DNA of 64,000 nucleotides from Cricetomys ansorgei (Eukaryota > Chordata > Mammalia > Rodentia > Nesomyidae): contig JAMJFZ010002307.1 in NCBI GenBank assembly GCA_026225945.1, positions 8,227,501 through 8,291,500 on the forward strand, read 5' to 3'. The position numbers and the translations under genes are program-made. The notes below the pieces were generated by a model. That model was not told where the DNA came from. It worked only from the letters and a program-made list of their open reading frames with translations, and ran no database searches. This document shows, in pieces, positions 1-11,696 of the stretch; position 1 is the first letter of the stretch; the number at the start of each line of letters is the position of its first letter.

Positions 1-130
1 CAAAGAATGAACTCAGAACACTGTAAGCACAATGTAAGCACTCACTCCATATGCCTGAGAAATAGTTTTAAACTTAGAAAATACTGCTTCTATTTTTGAC
101 TCTGTTACTCTACATTAGTGTGCATGGATG

Positions 131-242
131 AACAGAAATATTTACTTTTAACATACACAAAGCACATATATATTTAGTCTACATTTAACAGAAATATTTA
201 CTTTTAACATACACAAAACACATATAAATTTAGTCTAAATTT
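131..242. repeat. Tandem duplication, two 56-bp units
   Basis: Units 131-186 and 187-242 both begin AACAGAAATATTTACTTTTA and differ at only about three positions. They abut with no spacer, so this is a local tandem duplication rather than two insertions. No known family is recognised. Confidence 0.9.
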
Positions 243-1002
243 AAGATTATTTTGTAGTTGAAAAATCTTAAGCTCAAACGTAAAGAAATCTTTTGAAACT
301 TTAGGAAGATACTGATCCTTTTTTTCTTTAAAATAATTATCTTAGGAAATGATTATGTCACAGTACTGACTTCACTTACTTTTGTTAATGGGGATTTTTT
401 TAAAGGAAATGCAGAAAGAACAAATTACAAATAAGCACTCGTAGGGTAATACATGTGAAGAATTCTTTAAGCTGTTTGTATCTGGAGACAGTTACATGCA
501 CAGCATGTGCCCACAGTATCCACAACATCACTGGTTATTGTTGTAAAATATTTGCAGAAACAAATACAGGTCTATACATTTATAACATTTATAAATGCTA
601 TAAGTTTATTGAAGAAATCATACAGAAACAAATAATCAGAGTTATAAAGTCACAAGCACCCCTATAAACCACTCTCTTTCCAACTTTTCATTCCTTATCC
701 AATCAGAAATAATCTCAATCTGCAACTAACAGCAATTGTGTATGTTTTTAAACGTAATATAAATGGTTCTTAAAGCATATACATTTTCTGAAAGTTTTTT
801 TTTATTAACATTATTTCTCAAGCTTTCTTTTTTCATGTTTCTCTTAAATTTACCTATACTCAAGAATTATAGCTAGGCTCAGAACTGTGTGCTTCTAATT
901 ATAGCATTGAAGAAATTGAGTCAAAAGTCTCAGAAGTTCATTGTCATCCTTAGATACACATTGAGTTCAAGGATTCTCAGCTTTACGTTCCTCAAAACAT
1001 AA
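243..1002. other. Unassigned AT-rich sequence
   Basis: Nothing recognisable was found. The only frame of note, 455-667 (70 codons), is cysteine-rich but has no domain and no supporting signals, so it was not called. Confidence 0.5.
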
Positions 1003-1050
1003 ATGAATATATGTATGTATGTACACATGTACATACATACATATATTCAT
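1003..1050. repeat. 48-bp near-perfect palindrome
   Basis: The arms ATGAATATATGTATGTATG.. (1003-1024) and their exact complement (..CATACATATATTCAT, ending at 1050) are 22 bp each with a 4-nt centre ACAT. The arms are built on ATGT repeats. The palindrome immediately precedes a CA/TG microsatellite and could extrude as a cruciform or hairpin. Confidence 0.9.
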
Positions 1051-1097
1051 AACCACACACACACATACACGTGTATGTGTGTGTGTGTGTGTGTGTT

Positions 1098-1132
<35 letters not shown>

Positions 1133-1145
1133 AGAGACAGAGAGA
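1051..1145. repeat. Compound CA/TG then GA microsatellite
   Basis: A short CA run switches to a TG run through CACGTGTATG, interrupted once by TTTA, and ends in AGAGAGAGACAGAGAG. The strand switch from CA to TG makes the junction self-complementary. Confidence 0.9.
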
Positions 1146-1553
1146 AATAATAAAACAAGAAAATGTCTATTGATGACATGCCCATGTTTACCAAATTTAA
1201 TACATTTCAGAATATTCTCATTTTAAAGATAATTCTTCTATTTATAATCTTTATTTTTTATAGATTATCTTCATTAAATATTTCTGTCAAATATTCATTC
1301 ACTTACCTCAGTCAGTACAGAGAAGCTGATCTCTGGGCTACAGAGGAAGATTTTCTTAACAAATACTTTTCCTTTATTCTTAAGAATTTCATAAATATAT
1401 ATAGTCTAAAGATAATTAACTTAGGAAACTTAATGTGCGTGGTGGAGAGATGGTTCCTGTTAAGTAAGTCATTCTCTGGCAGAAGGCCTCTCACCCAAGA
1501 ATGTATGGGCAACACCAACTGCACTTGATGGTTTCTTAAGAGGTTGGTTGGTA
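1146..1553. other. Unassigned, possible SINE head fragment
   Basis: Mostly AT-rich. Positions 1440-1525 (GGTGGAGAGATGGTTCCTG and what follows) faintly resemble the 5' part of a B2/B3 SINE but are too diverged to call. Confidence 0.35.
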
Positions 1554-1910
1554 TGGTGGTTTGAATGGAAATAGCCTCCAATGACTCATATATTTGAATG
1601 TTTCATCTCAAATTGATGAAATGTTTAGAAAGGAGTAGGAGGTATGGCCTTCTTTGGAGGAGGTGTGTGATGGAGGTGGACTTTGAGGCTTCAGGAGACC
1701 ATGTCATTTCCCATTTCACTCACTGTCTCTGTTGTGCCTGCGAATCAAGCTACTATTCCGTCACCATGTCTGCCTGCATGCTGCCTTGCTCCCTACCATG
1801 ATCATCATGACTCTTACCATCTGAAAATATAAGCCTCCAACAAAATCTTTCTTCTGGACATTTCCTTAGTCTTGGTGTCTTCTCACAGCAACAAAAGAGT
1901 AACTAAGATG
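1554..1910 (+). mobile_element. ORR1-like MaLR solo LTR
   Basis: It starts TGGTGGTTTGAATGG and ends ACAGCAACAAAAGAGTAACTAAG. It contains the block GGAGGTATGGCCTTCTTTGG and the block CACCATGTCTGCCTGCATGC, all hallmarks I associate with rodent ORR1 LTRs. The length of about 357 bp fits. It is substantially diverged. No second LTR is nearby, so it is a solo LTR. It sits against an L1 3' tail (1911-2030). Confidence 0.75.
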
Positions 1911-2030
1911 GTTGGGCAGTGAAAGGAGATATATTTGGGGAGATTTGGGGCATACTCATAATCAAAATACATTGTATGAAATTCTCAAAGAACTATTAAA
2001 ATAAGTAAAATATAAAATGAAATGGGAATA
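1911..2030 (+). mobile_element. L1 (Lx-type) 3' terminal fragment
   Basis: The segment AAATACATTGTATGAAATTC followed by TCAAAGAACTATTAAAATAA matches the end of older rodent L1 3'UTRs. Only the last ~120 bp is present. Confidence 0.55.
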
Positions 2031-2159
2031 TGTATATTCTCTTTCTCACCTTTCTTTTGAAAACAGTAACTAGTCTGTGATGATGCACTCCTCAAGCAGG
2101 GATTTTCTTTATTTAATAATCACTTCTTGCTCTTTAACAGTCACTGTGTGTGTCTCACT

Positions 2160-2545
2160 TATATAGCTCCCATAATAAATCACTACAGATTTTGTGACTT
2201 AACAACACAACAAAATCTCATTTTCTTAAGTTCCTGGAGTACAGAAGTCCTAAATCAGACCTTGGAGTAAGATCATAGTGTCAGCTGGCCTGGCTTCTTC
2301 TGAGGCATTCAGGAGAGGTACGATCTGTCTTTTCATTTCTAGGGTAGTGTGCAAGGCTGGGCTTATGAGTCCTCCTGCAAATGTTCTCATGCCATTGCTT
2401 CCAAGACCATATCTTTTACTATTTATGATTGGTCACTCTCCTTTATACGTCTATACCCTGTAGGGTGAAAAGTCGCAGGAACTGGGAATGAGGATATGAA
2501 CATTTTTGTAGGATCAGGGTCCCATCGTCAACACTGTTGAAGAAG
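2160..2545 (-). mobile_element. MLT1-like ancient MaLR LTR remnant
   Basis: Read on the plus strand, the order is: cccATAATAAATCACTACAGA, a TTGTGACTTAACAACA block, TTCCTGGAGTACAGAAGTCC, GACCTTGGAGTAAGATC. This follows the antisense order of mammalian MLT1 LTRs (awareness of 'aaattaccataaa..gcttaaaacaac..ttctggaggctagaagtc'). Heavy divergence is expected for a pre-rodent element. Confidence 0.55.
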
Positions 2546-3829
2546 GTTTATGATCTACAGACTGATTGGACAATGAAAAGCCATGACATAACCTCTCTAC
2601 TTGGTCTGGCATGAACTATTGGTGAGCAATGTTCGAATATTGTTTTCAGTTTTATCTCATTAACTAACTGAAAACCTTTGAGTAGAAACAGAAAAAGTGA
2701 TACTTCTGATGAGTCTGTCTTCGTAGTAGGTAACTACAAAGTTTTATATTAAATACTGTATTTGGGAGATATATAGTAAAGTAGCCAGAGATTCATTTAG
2801 AAGATTAGAGTAGTTATATCTAATGCAATTTTTTGTACAATTTTGTACAATTTTTTTGTAACATTAAAAGGTAAGATTTAGGTGGAATACATTCTGTCTT
2901 AAAATCACAAATATATTGATTTAAAGAGATTATTCTAAGGCTGATTGTTCTAGTACTTGGATGTAGAAAGTATTTTAAGGATACCAAACATTTATATAAA
3001 TGGAGCTTGGCGGGTGAGAAGAGGTGAAATGCGAGAGAAATAAGGTAAATGCTATAAAAAGTGGCTGGCTATTTTTATTATTGTGCATTAAATATCATTA
3101 TAATTTCTACTTTTGTTTACTTGATTTTGCTGATCTACTTCTTTGAATTTATTATTTTCTTCCCTTATTCTCTACTTTCTTCTTTTTTCTTTCTAGCATT
3201 TTGATATTTCGGGGGAAAATAGAATAAAAATATATGATCTTGAGAACAATACCTACAGGTAACCCATATATGCTAGCATACAGCCCATCCTATAAAATCT
3301 TTAACCTTTTAGGTAATGAGCAAACATTTAAGATTATAATTACTGAATAATTTAAGGGTCAAATAACTATAATTAAAAGAATAATTAGAGATTATGTTGC
3401 AATGAACATTAATTTGTATGGACTTGGAGAAGTTTTCTTCCTCCACAAATGGTTACATAGACATCAAAAAGTACCCTGAAAACACCAGAAATTATTTTTA
3501 AGGATTAAAAGCAGCATCATTGTTAATTATGTCATTACCTTCATTAACACTGTATTTTCATATCTGATTATCTCCACCTAAGTATGTTTGCATTACTAGC
3601 AAACTATTCCCTATTTCAATTCTGAAATATTCAAAATAAGCACATTTCATTTCATTATACTTTAGAGTCTACTTAATGTAAGCAGGAGAATCAAACATGT
3701 GAGAAAGATAGACCTCAGTTTAAAACTCAGTTTATTGCTTTCTAAGAATGTGAAAAAAATACTCTCAATCTTGCAATAGTGGCATTTATAACTTGGGGCT
3801 TACCAACAACTGTCTAATTGGATATACAG
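2546..3829. other. Unassigned single-copy-like sequence
   Basis: It is AT-rich with no recognised repeat. A short direct repeat TTTTGTACAATTTTGTACAA lies at about 2832-2852. Confidence 0.5.
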
Positions 3830-4650
3830 ACCATTTCTTTCTAGGAAGCTTGTGTCTGATACTGTAAACCTCACTATCTCTCTATGGCTGGAAAGAAGCT
3901 ACTACTGCTACTTTCCTTCTAAGGATATTCTATACATTTGTCCTTATACTCTCATCTAAGTGTAGTTCTCACTGCTCATTGAAGAAGCTTCTATTTGCAG
4001 CAGATGGAGGCTACTGCAGACATTCACAACTAGTCAGAATACATAGAATAGGTGACAGTAAATTGCCCAGACAAAATTAATACACCTAAATCACAACTTA
4101 TACACCTAATGTTCAGGGAACATCATGTAAGATAGATGAGAATGTATTGTATGAGCTAGAGGACCAGGACATCAGGTCATAGGTAGTGTCCTCTAGACAT
4201 GACAGAGATGCAGCACCTGTGACATTTCAACAATATAATTACCCAGGCAAGACCTTTATAATAATCAGCTACATCAGTCAGCACTATATACATATAGGAT
4301 AAAGGAATTTCACAAAGCTCAACCTCTAGATGAAGAACTTGACTCAGTCAATGGCTGCTGAGGGAGGAAGAATAAATTTTCTGGAGTAATGAGTCCCTTG
4401 ATAGGTTATCCAGCCCCAAACAGTCAGCCTTAAACACATGTGCATAGGAGCAGCACACAGTAAGACTCAATAAGTTTTGTTTACATACAATGATTATAAT
4501 AATCATCACAACAAAAATAATTTTAGATGAAGAAGTCATGAACCCAAAAAGGAGTTGAGAGGCATGAAGAAGTTGGAGGGCAGAGAGGAAGTATCAATAA
4601 TAATATAAATACAGTGCACATATGCATATGAAATCTTCAAAAAATATAAA
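3830..4650 (+). mobile_element. L1 (Lx-type) 3'UTR remnant
   Basis: The order GAAGCTTCTATTTGCAGCAG, GCAGACATTCACAACTAGTC, ATGTTCAGGGAACATCATG, GGCTGCTGAGGGAGGAAGAA matches the Lx-like 3'UTR pattern that recurs at 35.7-36.29 kb in the same strand. It is interrupted by small indels and fades into AT-rich sequence with GAAATCTTCAAAAAATA near 4630. Confidence 0.55.
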
Positions 4651-5194
4651 AAAATGGAAAAGAATGTTATCTAATATTTTTGTATTTATTTCTAATTAGA
4701 TGAAAGTGATAATATCCATCTCATAAGATTATTAAGATTGCAAGTGAAATAAATTAAATTACTAGCATGTTTATCACAGATATCAACAAAGTAGGTTATT
4801 GTAATAATAAACAAATATTTTTCAGTCCCTCTCACTGCATCTATTCCAATAAAGTGTGCAAATATATACCAGCTCTATCTGTAGGATGTAGGAAAATGTT
4901 GGAACCACAAGACTTTAAATCTATAATTTTGATCTAGCTTCTAAACATAAGTCTAGTGGCGATATTTACACTAAACCTATGAAATATTATTAATAAAGAA
5001 AGTCCTGATAAAAAGAAAGTTCTGTTAAGTAAAACATCAGTCTTAGAATACAAAAACAAATCACAATAAGTAAAAAAGAAAAGCATTGGCAGAAGGAGCC
5101 ATTCTGAAAATCAATCAGGATATAATTCTTACATTTTAGCTAACTTTGCTTCTCTCACTCAAACAGGTTATAATGTTCAAGGCTGGAGTGTGAT
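4651..5194. other. Unassigned AT-rich sequence
   Basis: No repeat or coding signal is recognised; stop codons are dense in all frames. Confidence 0.5.
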
Positions 5195-5560
5195 CTATTG
5201 CTGGGTTGGTAATGACAGTCAACTTTGCCAACACAATCACGGTACTACATTATCTAAGTCATTGCTCTGTAAAGTGTTCTGGGATACCTTGACTCTGAAA
5301 GGTTATATATCAAGTCTATTATATTTTATTCTATATGGTACCTGACTTTGGGTAATGCATATTCAACAAGATGAATAAAAGGACCTCCAGAAGTACTCTA
5401 TTAATGTGTGCATGCACACACTCACCATACAGAGAACAGGACTATAGGACTAACTTGAGCTAAAAGACAGAAATTTCTGAGAGAAAGAACCTTGGTCCTG
5501 AAGGTACAATAACTAATCCAATAGTTACCCTACAATCATCACTACTTCAGATAAGCCTAC
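5195..5560 (+). mobile_element. Possible ancient mammalian LTR remnant
   Basis: Segments GGTAATGACAGTCAACTTTG, ATTATCTAAGTCATTGCTCT, AAGTGTTCTGGGATACCTTG and AAGATGAATAAAAGGACCTC occur in the order seen in an old mammalian LTR-type repeat (lead 'gtcaacttg..', end 'aatagaacaaaaagg'). The family is not assigned. Confidence 0.3.
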
Positions 5561-5815
5561 CTCTCCACTGTCACTCAGAAAGCAAAATGGGCTTGGTTTC
5601 CATAGAAGAGTGATGCATGAAGACAGGAAATATCAGACTCATGAATATTTAATTCCACATTCCTAACACTGCAAAAATGAATTAATTAATTAACGAAGAA
5701 ATAAGTGAATAAATTATCAGATCTAGATGATATGTATATAAAGTTTCCAAGTTTATTATTTTTCAAAATGTAGTTAATAAATTTATGTATGCATGCTTGT
5801 AGACAGCAAGTGTCA

Positions 5816-5965
5816 TAGTGTGTGTGTGTGTGTGTGGGTGGGTGGGTGTGTGTGCATATCCAGGGGCAACTATTAGAAGTAAGTTTTCTCTTTCTGTCAT
5901 GTGAGTCCCAAGGACCAAACACATCATCAGGTTTAGTAGCTTTATTCACTGGTTCTCCACTGTAT
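5816..5965 (-). mobile_element. tRNA-derived SINE (B3/B4 group), with TG/GGTG tract
   Basis: A (TG)n/(GGTG)3 tract at 5818-5852 is followed by the reverse complement of a rodent tRNA-SINE: TTTCTGTCATGTGAGTCCCA and ATTCACTGGTTCTCCAC, which corresponds to an inverted 'ggagagatggctcagtg'-type head. Microsatellites commonly grow from such 3' tails. The run GGGTGGGTGGGTG has G-quadruplex potential. Confidence 0.65.
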
Positions 5966-6079
5966 TTATATTTTCTTATTGACATATAATTGTGTATGTT
6001 TATACATAAAATAGTTTATTTTCAAATATCTACAAATTATGTATTTTGAATATTCTATTTTAATAATATTTAATTATGT

Positions 6080-6240
6080 GTAAACGTGTGTGTGTGTTGT
6101 ATATGTAAGTTCAGTGCCTAAGGAGGCCAGAAAAGAGCATGAGATCCCTAGCTAGAGTTACAGGCAGATGTGAGCCATGCAATGTGCTGGGAACCAAACT
6201 CTGATCAGTACGCTCTCTTTTTCAATAAGCCATCTCATGG
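6080..6240 (-). mobile_element. B2/B3-type SINE remnant
   Basis: On the plus strand: GGAGGCCAGAAAAGAGCATG, AGAGTTACAGGCAGATGTGA, TGTGCTGGGAACCAAACTCT, AATAAGCCATCTCATGG. This is the antisense signature of a B3/B2 SINE running from tail to tRNA head. Confidence 0.8.
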
Positions 6241-6289
6241 AAGTTACCATTGTAATCATGTTTTTTAGGGAAACAGTGTAACTCAGGGT

Positions 6290-6835
6290 AGTTACATGCT
6301 ATTAAGAATTGTCTTTTAAGAGGGCTCTTAGTAATGGGGAATATGGAGTCTCAACTGGCTATATCTTGTCTCCAGGAGACAAGGCCCTTTAAATAAACTA
6401 AGCAAGGCTCACATGAGTTCTTAGAGAGTGAAATAGAAATCACAGGGCCTACACGGATCTGTACCAGCTTCTCTGAATAAATATTATAGCTATTAACTTA
6501 GTATGTTTATGGGGTTCCTGACTGTGAGAACAATTGTGTCCCTGACTCTTATGCCTGCTTTTGGGACTCTATTTCTCTCATTGGGTTGCTGTGTCCCACT
6601 TCTATATGATAGTTTTTGCTTCATGTTATTATATTTTCTTTTGTCTTGTTTGATTGTATTCTATTAGAAGCCTGTTTTTTTTCCTAATAAGAGACAGAAA
6701 AGGAATTAATGCAGAGGAGAGATGGGAATGAACTGGGAAAAAAAATAGAAGGAGGGAAAACTATAATTTGTATATATTGTATGAGAAAAGAATATATTTT
6801 AAATAAAAGAAAAGAAGAAGAAAAGAGTTGTCTTT
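6290..6835 (+). mobile_element. L1 (Lx-type) 3' end with A-rich tail
   Basis: The 3'UTR blocks GTAATGGGGAATATGGAGTC, GGGGTTCCTGACTGTGAGAA, TATTCTATTAGAAGCCTGTT, GAACTGGGAAAAAAAATAGA and ATTGTATGAGAAAAGAATAT occur in Lx order. The element ends in an A/G-rich tail (about 6800-6830). It is 5'-truncated to about 0.55 kb. Confidence 0.8.
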
Positions 6836-7854
6836 GAGAAGTAACAGTTTGTTGTTCTATTGAGTCAAGTTAAAACATATGCCTAAACTGCAAGGTACTT
6901 ACTTTGTTGTTAAAGTTGTCTGTATAAATTCATAGCACATGCAAACTGAATAGTAGAGACATCCTTCTTAGCTCACCTTTTGATAGGGCTATATTCTGGT
7001 TCTGACCACTTTTAGAAGTCAGTTTATAGATTCAAAAGATACTTATAAAATAACTATCCACATTATATTCATCTCTGTATTCATACAAATATTAGGAGTG
7101 CTTGGCTAATTTAATATATACCCAGAATTAAAAAAAAACTCTATTGTAGAAGGAAACACACTTTTTTTACAATTACAGGGTACTGTGAACATCTCAAAGT
7201 ATCAGCTTAGTCACTTGGAGTAAGAAGCTACAGTTTCACAGAAGAAAAGCAATTTTTCTATTCAAAAGAGGATAAATAAGATATTGATGTAGTGAATACA
7301 GTAAACTAGACATTTACTCCCTGACTGCTTTCAGTAAGTAGTCATGCTGATATTTCACTCAGAAAAACACAAGTACAAAAACACAGCCATTTCTATGTTT
7401 TAGCATATTACCAATGTACAGAAAATATGTGGAATTAGTTATTCAAAAGTTAGCACTCTTCTACATATTTAAAGGAATGATCTTCTATATAATGGCCACA
7501 TGGTGGTCCATAATAACAAAAATGAATCTTGATTTTACCTCAAATCCTCCACATCAATATTCAGATATATTTAAATATATTTAAATATCCCAAAGCAGCA
7601 TATGTAAGAGAATGAATATGTGTGAGAAATTCACTGAAGACCATCAAGGACATGAAACTTTAATCAACTGTATGAAATAGATTTGTTTATATATCAATGT
7701 TCTTTATGTTTTATAAGCAATGTAATATATGATTTTCAAATTATCTAGTCTCTTGATAAGACTTGTTATACTCACTTTGAGATGCTCAAATTGAGGTAGC
7801 ACAGGTGAAACATCTAGATATACTTAGAAATTTCATTAGGTTCCATGTTATGTA
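6836..7854. other. Unassigned AT-rich sequence
   Basis: No family is recognised. A small ATATTTAAATAT repeat occurs near 7563-7587. Confidence 0.5.
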
Positions 7855-8160
7855 GGTGTTCTGGTTGCTATAACAAACCACACAACTTTATATTAACAAA
7901 CAAACAAAGTTTATTCACAAAATTACCATGTTACCACATAAATTTAGAAGACAAAAATTTCCAATCAGAGTGTTGACATAATTAGTTCATCCTGATGCCT
8001 CAAATAATGGGTGGGCTCTGTAGTCAACTTTCTATATCCTTCCTCTGTATGTTCATCATTCCAATTCTTGACTCTATTGTGACAATATGTTCTCTTCCGT
8101 GTTTCTATATTTCTGACATTCTTTTACTGAGGATTTAGTTACAACATTACAAACTTTTCT
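7855..8160 (-). mobile_element. MLT1-like ancient MaLR LTR remnant
   Basis: GTTCTGGTTGCTATAACAAA at 7859 and AAACAAAGTTTATTCACAAA correspond to the antisense of an MLT-type LTR 3' end. The rest decays quickly. It is similar in kind to the remnant at 2160-2545. Confidence 0.5.
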
Positions 8161-8637
8161 AAAAAATATTGCTTTAACAAGTTCTGTAATTACTACTTGT
8201 TCATATTTTAACAACTAACTGGTTCTCTTCAGCTTGTTATAGATTGGGAAAAGTTATCATGATATGTAAATAAATGCTATATAATATAAAGGAGGGAGAC
8301 ATGAAAGTGAAGAAATACTTAGAAATTTTCAAAGCACCAAGACTTATTGTCTAACAAAAATAAGAAGCAAAATAAAAATTAATCCACTCCTGTAGTTTTA
8401 AGATATGATTGTGCTATGACAGAGATGGTGCTTAAAGATGGTTAAACCACTTGCTTTAATTTATATTTTATTCAAAGAAAAATGTGCATTAAATTGATGA
8501 TAGATGCACCCACACCACAGTACTGACTTATTAAAAAATGATCCAAATGGAGGTGTCTATATGTTAGGGAGACAAGAGACTGAGAAACTAAGCATGGAAA
8601 ACTCAACATGGTAATGATTCTTTGTACAAGAAACATT
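8161..8637. other. Unassigned AT-rich sequence
   Basis: It contains a minor A-rich segment near 8350-8380. Nothing supports a gene. Confidence 0.5.
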
Positions 8638-8850
8638 TTTGGTCTGGGAACATAGTGAGTCAAGTGCACACTAGGCATGCATGAGTCCCTGGGTTCAATT
8701 TTCAGCATTCCAGGGGTGTCAGAGATCATAGTACTACAGTTCAAGGTCGTACGTGTATAGACAGTTTGAATTCTACCAAGGCTGTAGGATCTGTCTCAGA
8801 CCAAGATAAATTAACTAAGGCAATAAATAAAAGACACAAATAATATTTTG
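8638..8850 (+). mobile_element. B4 SINE (ID head fused to B1-like body), degraded
   Basis: The ID/tRNA-like part reads TAGGCATGCATGAGTCCCTG then GGTTCAATTTTCAGCATTCC (degenerate B box). The B1-like part reads GTTCAAGGTCGTACGTG and GGATCTGTCTCAGACC, with a large internal deletion and an A-rich tail. Confidence 0.7.
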
Positions 8851-9321
8851 TGCATGTCTGTTCTACATCCTATCTGATCCTAAAGAGAACACACAGGTCG
8901 GGCATCATCTTTTGCTTTTTATTTGATTGGAAATTGTTTCTTTTCTGTCAGACCTCTGCAATCATAACTATGCAAAAATAAGGAAATTAACAAGTTATTT
9001 GTGTTCTATCCCCCAAGGTTGCTCTGTGTGATCTCAGGCTAGGAAAAAAACCCTCCAAACCAAATAAAATTGGTGAGGTCATTGGGCTGTTCATTGAACT
9101 ATTGGAGAGTTAATGTGCTGGAGAATGAAGATAAAATGTGAAGTATTTAAAATAGAATGAATTGAATATCCCAAAGCCAGAATAATTCTTTTGTTCTTCT
9201 CATTCATGCTTTAAATTATAATACTAAAATGAATAAAGGTTACATGAGCATTACAGCCCCCAATTCATTTTTATCATTACATTTTAATTTATTTGTATGT
9301 GTGTATTATGTATCTTTGTAT
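8851..9321. other. Unassigned sequence
   Basis: AT-rich; nothing recognised apart from a weak A/T tail next to the following TG tract. Confidence 0.5.
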
Positions 9322-9322
9322 G

Positions 9323-9375
<53 letters not shown>

Positions 9376-9515
9376 ACACTGACTGTTTAGAGGGCAGAGG
9401 ACCACTTGCTTGTCAGTCTTTCCTTTGACAATCAAAGTTCCATGGATCAAACTCAGGTCCTCTGGCTTACCTGAAAGTTCTTCGACATCCTGATCTATCT
9501 CTGCTCAACGTTTTC
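9322..9515 (-). mobile_element. SINE (B3/B4 group) with (TG)24 tail tract
   Basis: An uninterrupted (TG)n spans about 9326-9374 (49 nt). It is followed on the plus strand by AGAGGGCAGAGGACCACTTG, GTTCCATGGATCAAACTCAG and GTCCTCTGGCTTACCTGAAA, the antisense of a tRNA-derived SINE. Confidence 0.75.
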
Positions 9516-9787
9516 TTAAGTACTATAACAGACTAAGGGATTATAGTAGGTTGGGGAAAGAATCAAATGAGTAAATAATATTAGTAACAAACTGATGTAA
9601 TGTGCTAATGTTTCATTTGTATTTAAGGCTAAGTACTGAGTAGGATGATAACATGTGATTCATTGCTCTAGAAACTAAGACATGGGGTGTTTACTCAACA
9701 TTCCCATATCTAGATAGTAGATACGGTTTGGCTCTGGGTATGAGCTTTCAATCATTAACTAATAGTGTCCTATTGGGTATGAAATAT

Positions 9788-9813
9788 TGTGTGTGTGTGT
9801 GTGTATGTGTGTT

Positions 9814-9846
<33 letters not shown>
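9788..9846. repeat. Compound (GT)n-(GA)n microsatellite
   Basis: GT repeats (9788-9812, one TATG interruption) run into GA repeats (9815-9846) immediately upstream of a B4 SINE. Confidence 0.95.
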
Positions 9847-9849
<3 letters not shown>

Positions 9850-9851
<2 letters not shown>

Positions 9852-10060
9852 GTGAAAGTTTGTTGCTATAGTACATGCTTAGGATGCATAAATCCCTGGG
9901 CTTGATCACCAGCACACACCACAGAATCTGAATTTGTTAGAACAAGCCTGTCACCTCAGCACTGAGGAGATAGAGGCAGAAGCTCAAAAGCTCCAGGTCA
10001 TCCTTCAATACATAACGAGTTGGAGGCCAGCCTAAACAACATGACCTTGTCTAGAAAAAA
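9850..10060 (+). mobile_element. B4 SINE (ID-B1 composite)
   Basis: The ID-like head contains ATGCTTAGGATGCATAAATC and CTGGGCTTGATCACCAGCAC (B box). The B1-like body contains CACCTCAGCACTGAGGAGAT, CTCCAGGTCATCCTTCAATA and GAGTTGGAGGCCAGCC, and the element ends in an A-tract at 10053-10062. The order is complete. Confidence 0.85.
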
Positions 10061-10129
10061 AAAATATCTGTCACATAAATCCAATCCTTTGGTATATAAC
10101 ATTTTGAGTTCAGAAGCCTGGATTCAGTT

Positions 10130-10350
10130 ACTACTTTGAAATCTTTCCAAAGCCGCTTCTGCCAATAGTCTGTTCCTTGTTGCTTGGGTTATTCCCACTG
10201 AGTGAATGCTCTAAGCCACCAAAGGACTATTGAGTTGTTTCCAGGCTCTGCCGAACACAAAGAGCTGCTATGTACACTTGTGTACAGTTTCCTCTCTCTG
10301 GGATAAATAATAGGACAGAAATTGTTGGAAAAAATATCTAACACCCTACT
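10130..10350 (-). mobile_element. Old L1 ORF2 3'-region fragment
   Basis: The plus strand shows ATTGAGTTGTTTCCAGGCTC, AGAGCTGCTATGTACACTTG and CTCTCTGGGATAAATAATAG, the antisense of the conserved C-terminal part of L1 ORF2. It is strongly diverged. Confidence 0.6.
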
Positions 10351-11696
10351 TTATAGAATTCTCATGTTAACTGTTGCAGATGAGGGAAGGCAAAAGAAAA
10401 GTCACCTTTTTACCAGGGGTGAGGGGGAAGAAAAGACAGTAAAAAAGCAAAACTAAACAAATGTATGAGGGGGCAATTTATAAACTCAGGTGATCAATTC
10501 CCTATTTTTATGACTATTTTTCAAAGACAGAGAGGGGCCTTGCACACATTTCTTCACAGCAATGAAAATCATGCTTATTTTGGTAGCAAAATGTTCGAAA
10601 GGATGATCTCTTTGACGTCTCCTGGGCTCTGGTTCCCTTCTATTTTCTCTAGAGGCTATTTGTCAACCATATTTACGGAGCATATGCAACAGCTACACCT
10701 GGTGAGTATCACACATACTCCCAGTCGCTGGTAGGCATGAGCACGGATGATATCTTAGCCATATCTGGGAAGGGCTTGGTTTCAGTTTCCTTCTCTACGG
10801 GTGTTAGATTAAGAGACAAGCCTCAAATCAGCCTTCTTCTTGTGCATTCTTCCTATTATAGAAGATTCCTAGAAGTTCGTTTTCAAATACAGTAATTTTA
10901 AATATTTAAAATAAATGCAAATTTCATGAAATACGTGTTATGTTTATTTTTTGAGAAATCCGACTCTTCATCCTGTCTTGTGTGCATGTTAAATTTTGCC
11001 TGCTCTGTGCAAAAAGTCTATGTGAAGTGTATTTTTAAGTTACACATACCAAGAAAATAAATTAGCATTCCCAGGAACTAGCTATCTCATACTTGGATCT
11101 TCAGTTTCTTTAAAACTTAAAATGGACATCGTAAGACTGGTACAACCCTCCCAACGCTGTCACTAATTATAATCATTTGACAAATCTCCATGATACTTCT
11201 AATAGAAAAAGATTCTATGTGGAATTTAAATCTCCTATTTTAAAAGTTGGTCTAGTATTACAAATATGGAAGATAAGCTTTCAAAAGTCAGCAGATCAAA
11301 CCAGTGCCCTCTCTCATCTGTGGTGAACAGATTTGGAGTAGTGATTCCTATAGCAACTGTATAAAACTGTGGGTTGACCCCTGTTTGTCTGCAAACTGGC
11401 TGTTAGGAGCAAAATGAAATATAGGAAAATTGGCAAAATTGGACAAATGTCCTCCCTAAATGAAAAGAAATGAGTAAGCCTTGCAGCTATATGGGTTAAT
11501 AGTATCTCAAAATTTTATTTTCTCCCATATAATATACTTTGTAACATTTTAAGTTGAAAAAGTACAAGGTAAAATATAAATGTTTATTAATATTTTCCCA
11601 TCTCCTAAGACCATTTCATCTCTGCTTCAGGTTCTTTGCCCCATGGGATAGCATAGAGTAAATACATTTAGTTTACACTGTTGTTCTGACCATCTA
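10351..11696. other. Unassigned repeat-poor stretch
   Basis: No repeat family is recognised over about 1.3 kb. A few CpGs survive (e.g. TTGACGTCTCCTGG at 10612). The 89-codon frame at 10465-10734 has no recognisable domain or flanking splice logic. Confidence 0.5.

Noticed and set aside
967..1194. 75-codon minus frame with HT repeats
   Set aside because: It reads through the palindrome and TG/CA microsatellite.
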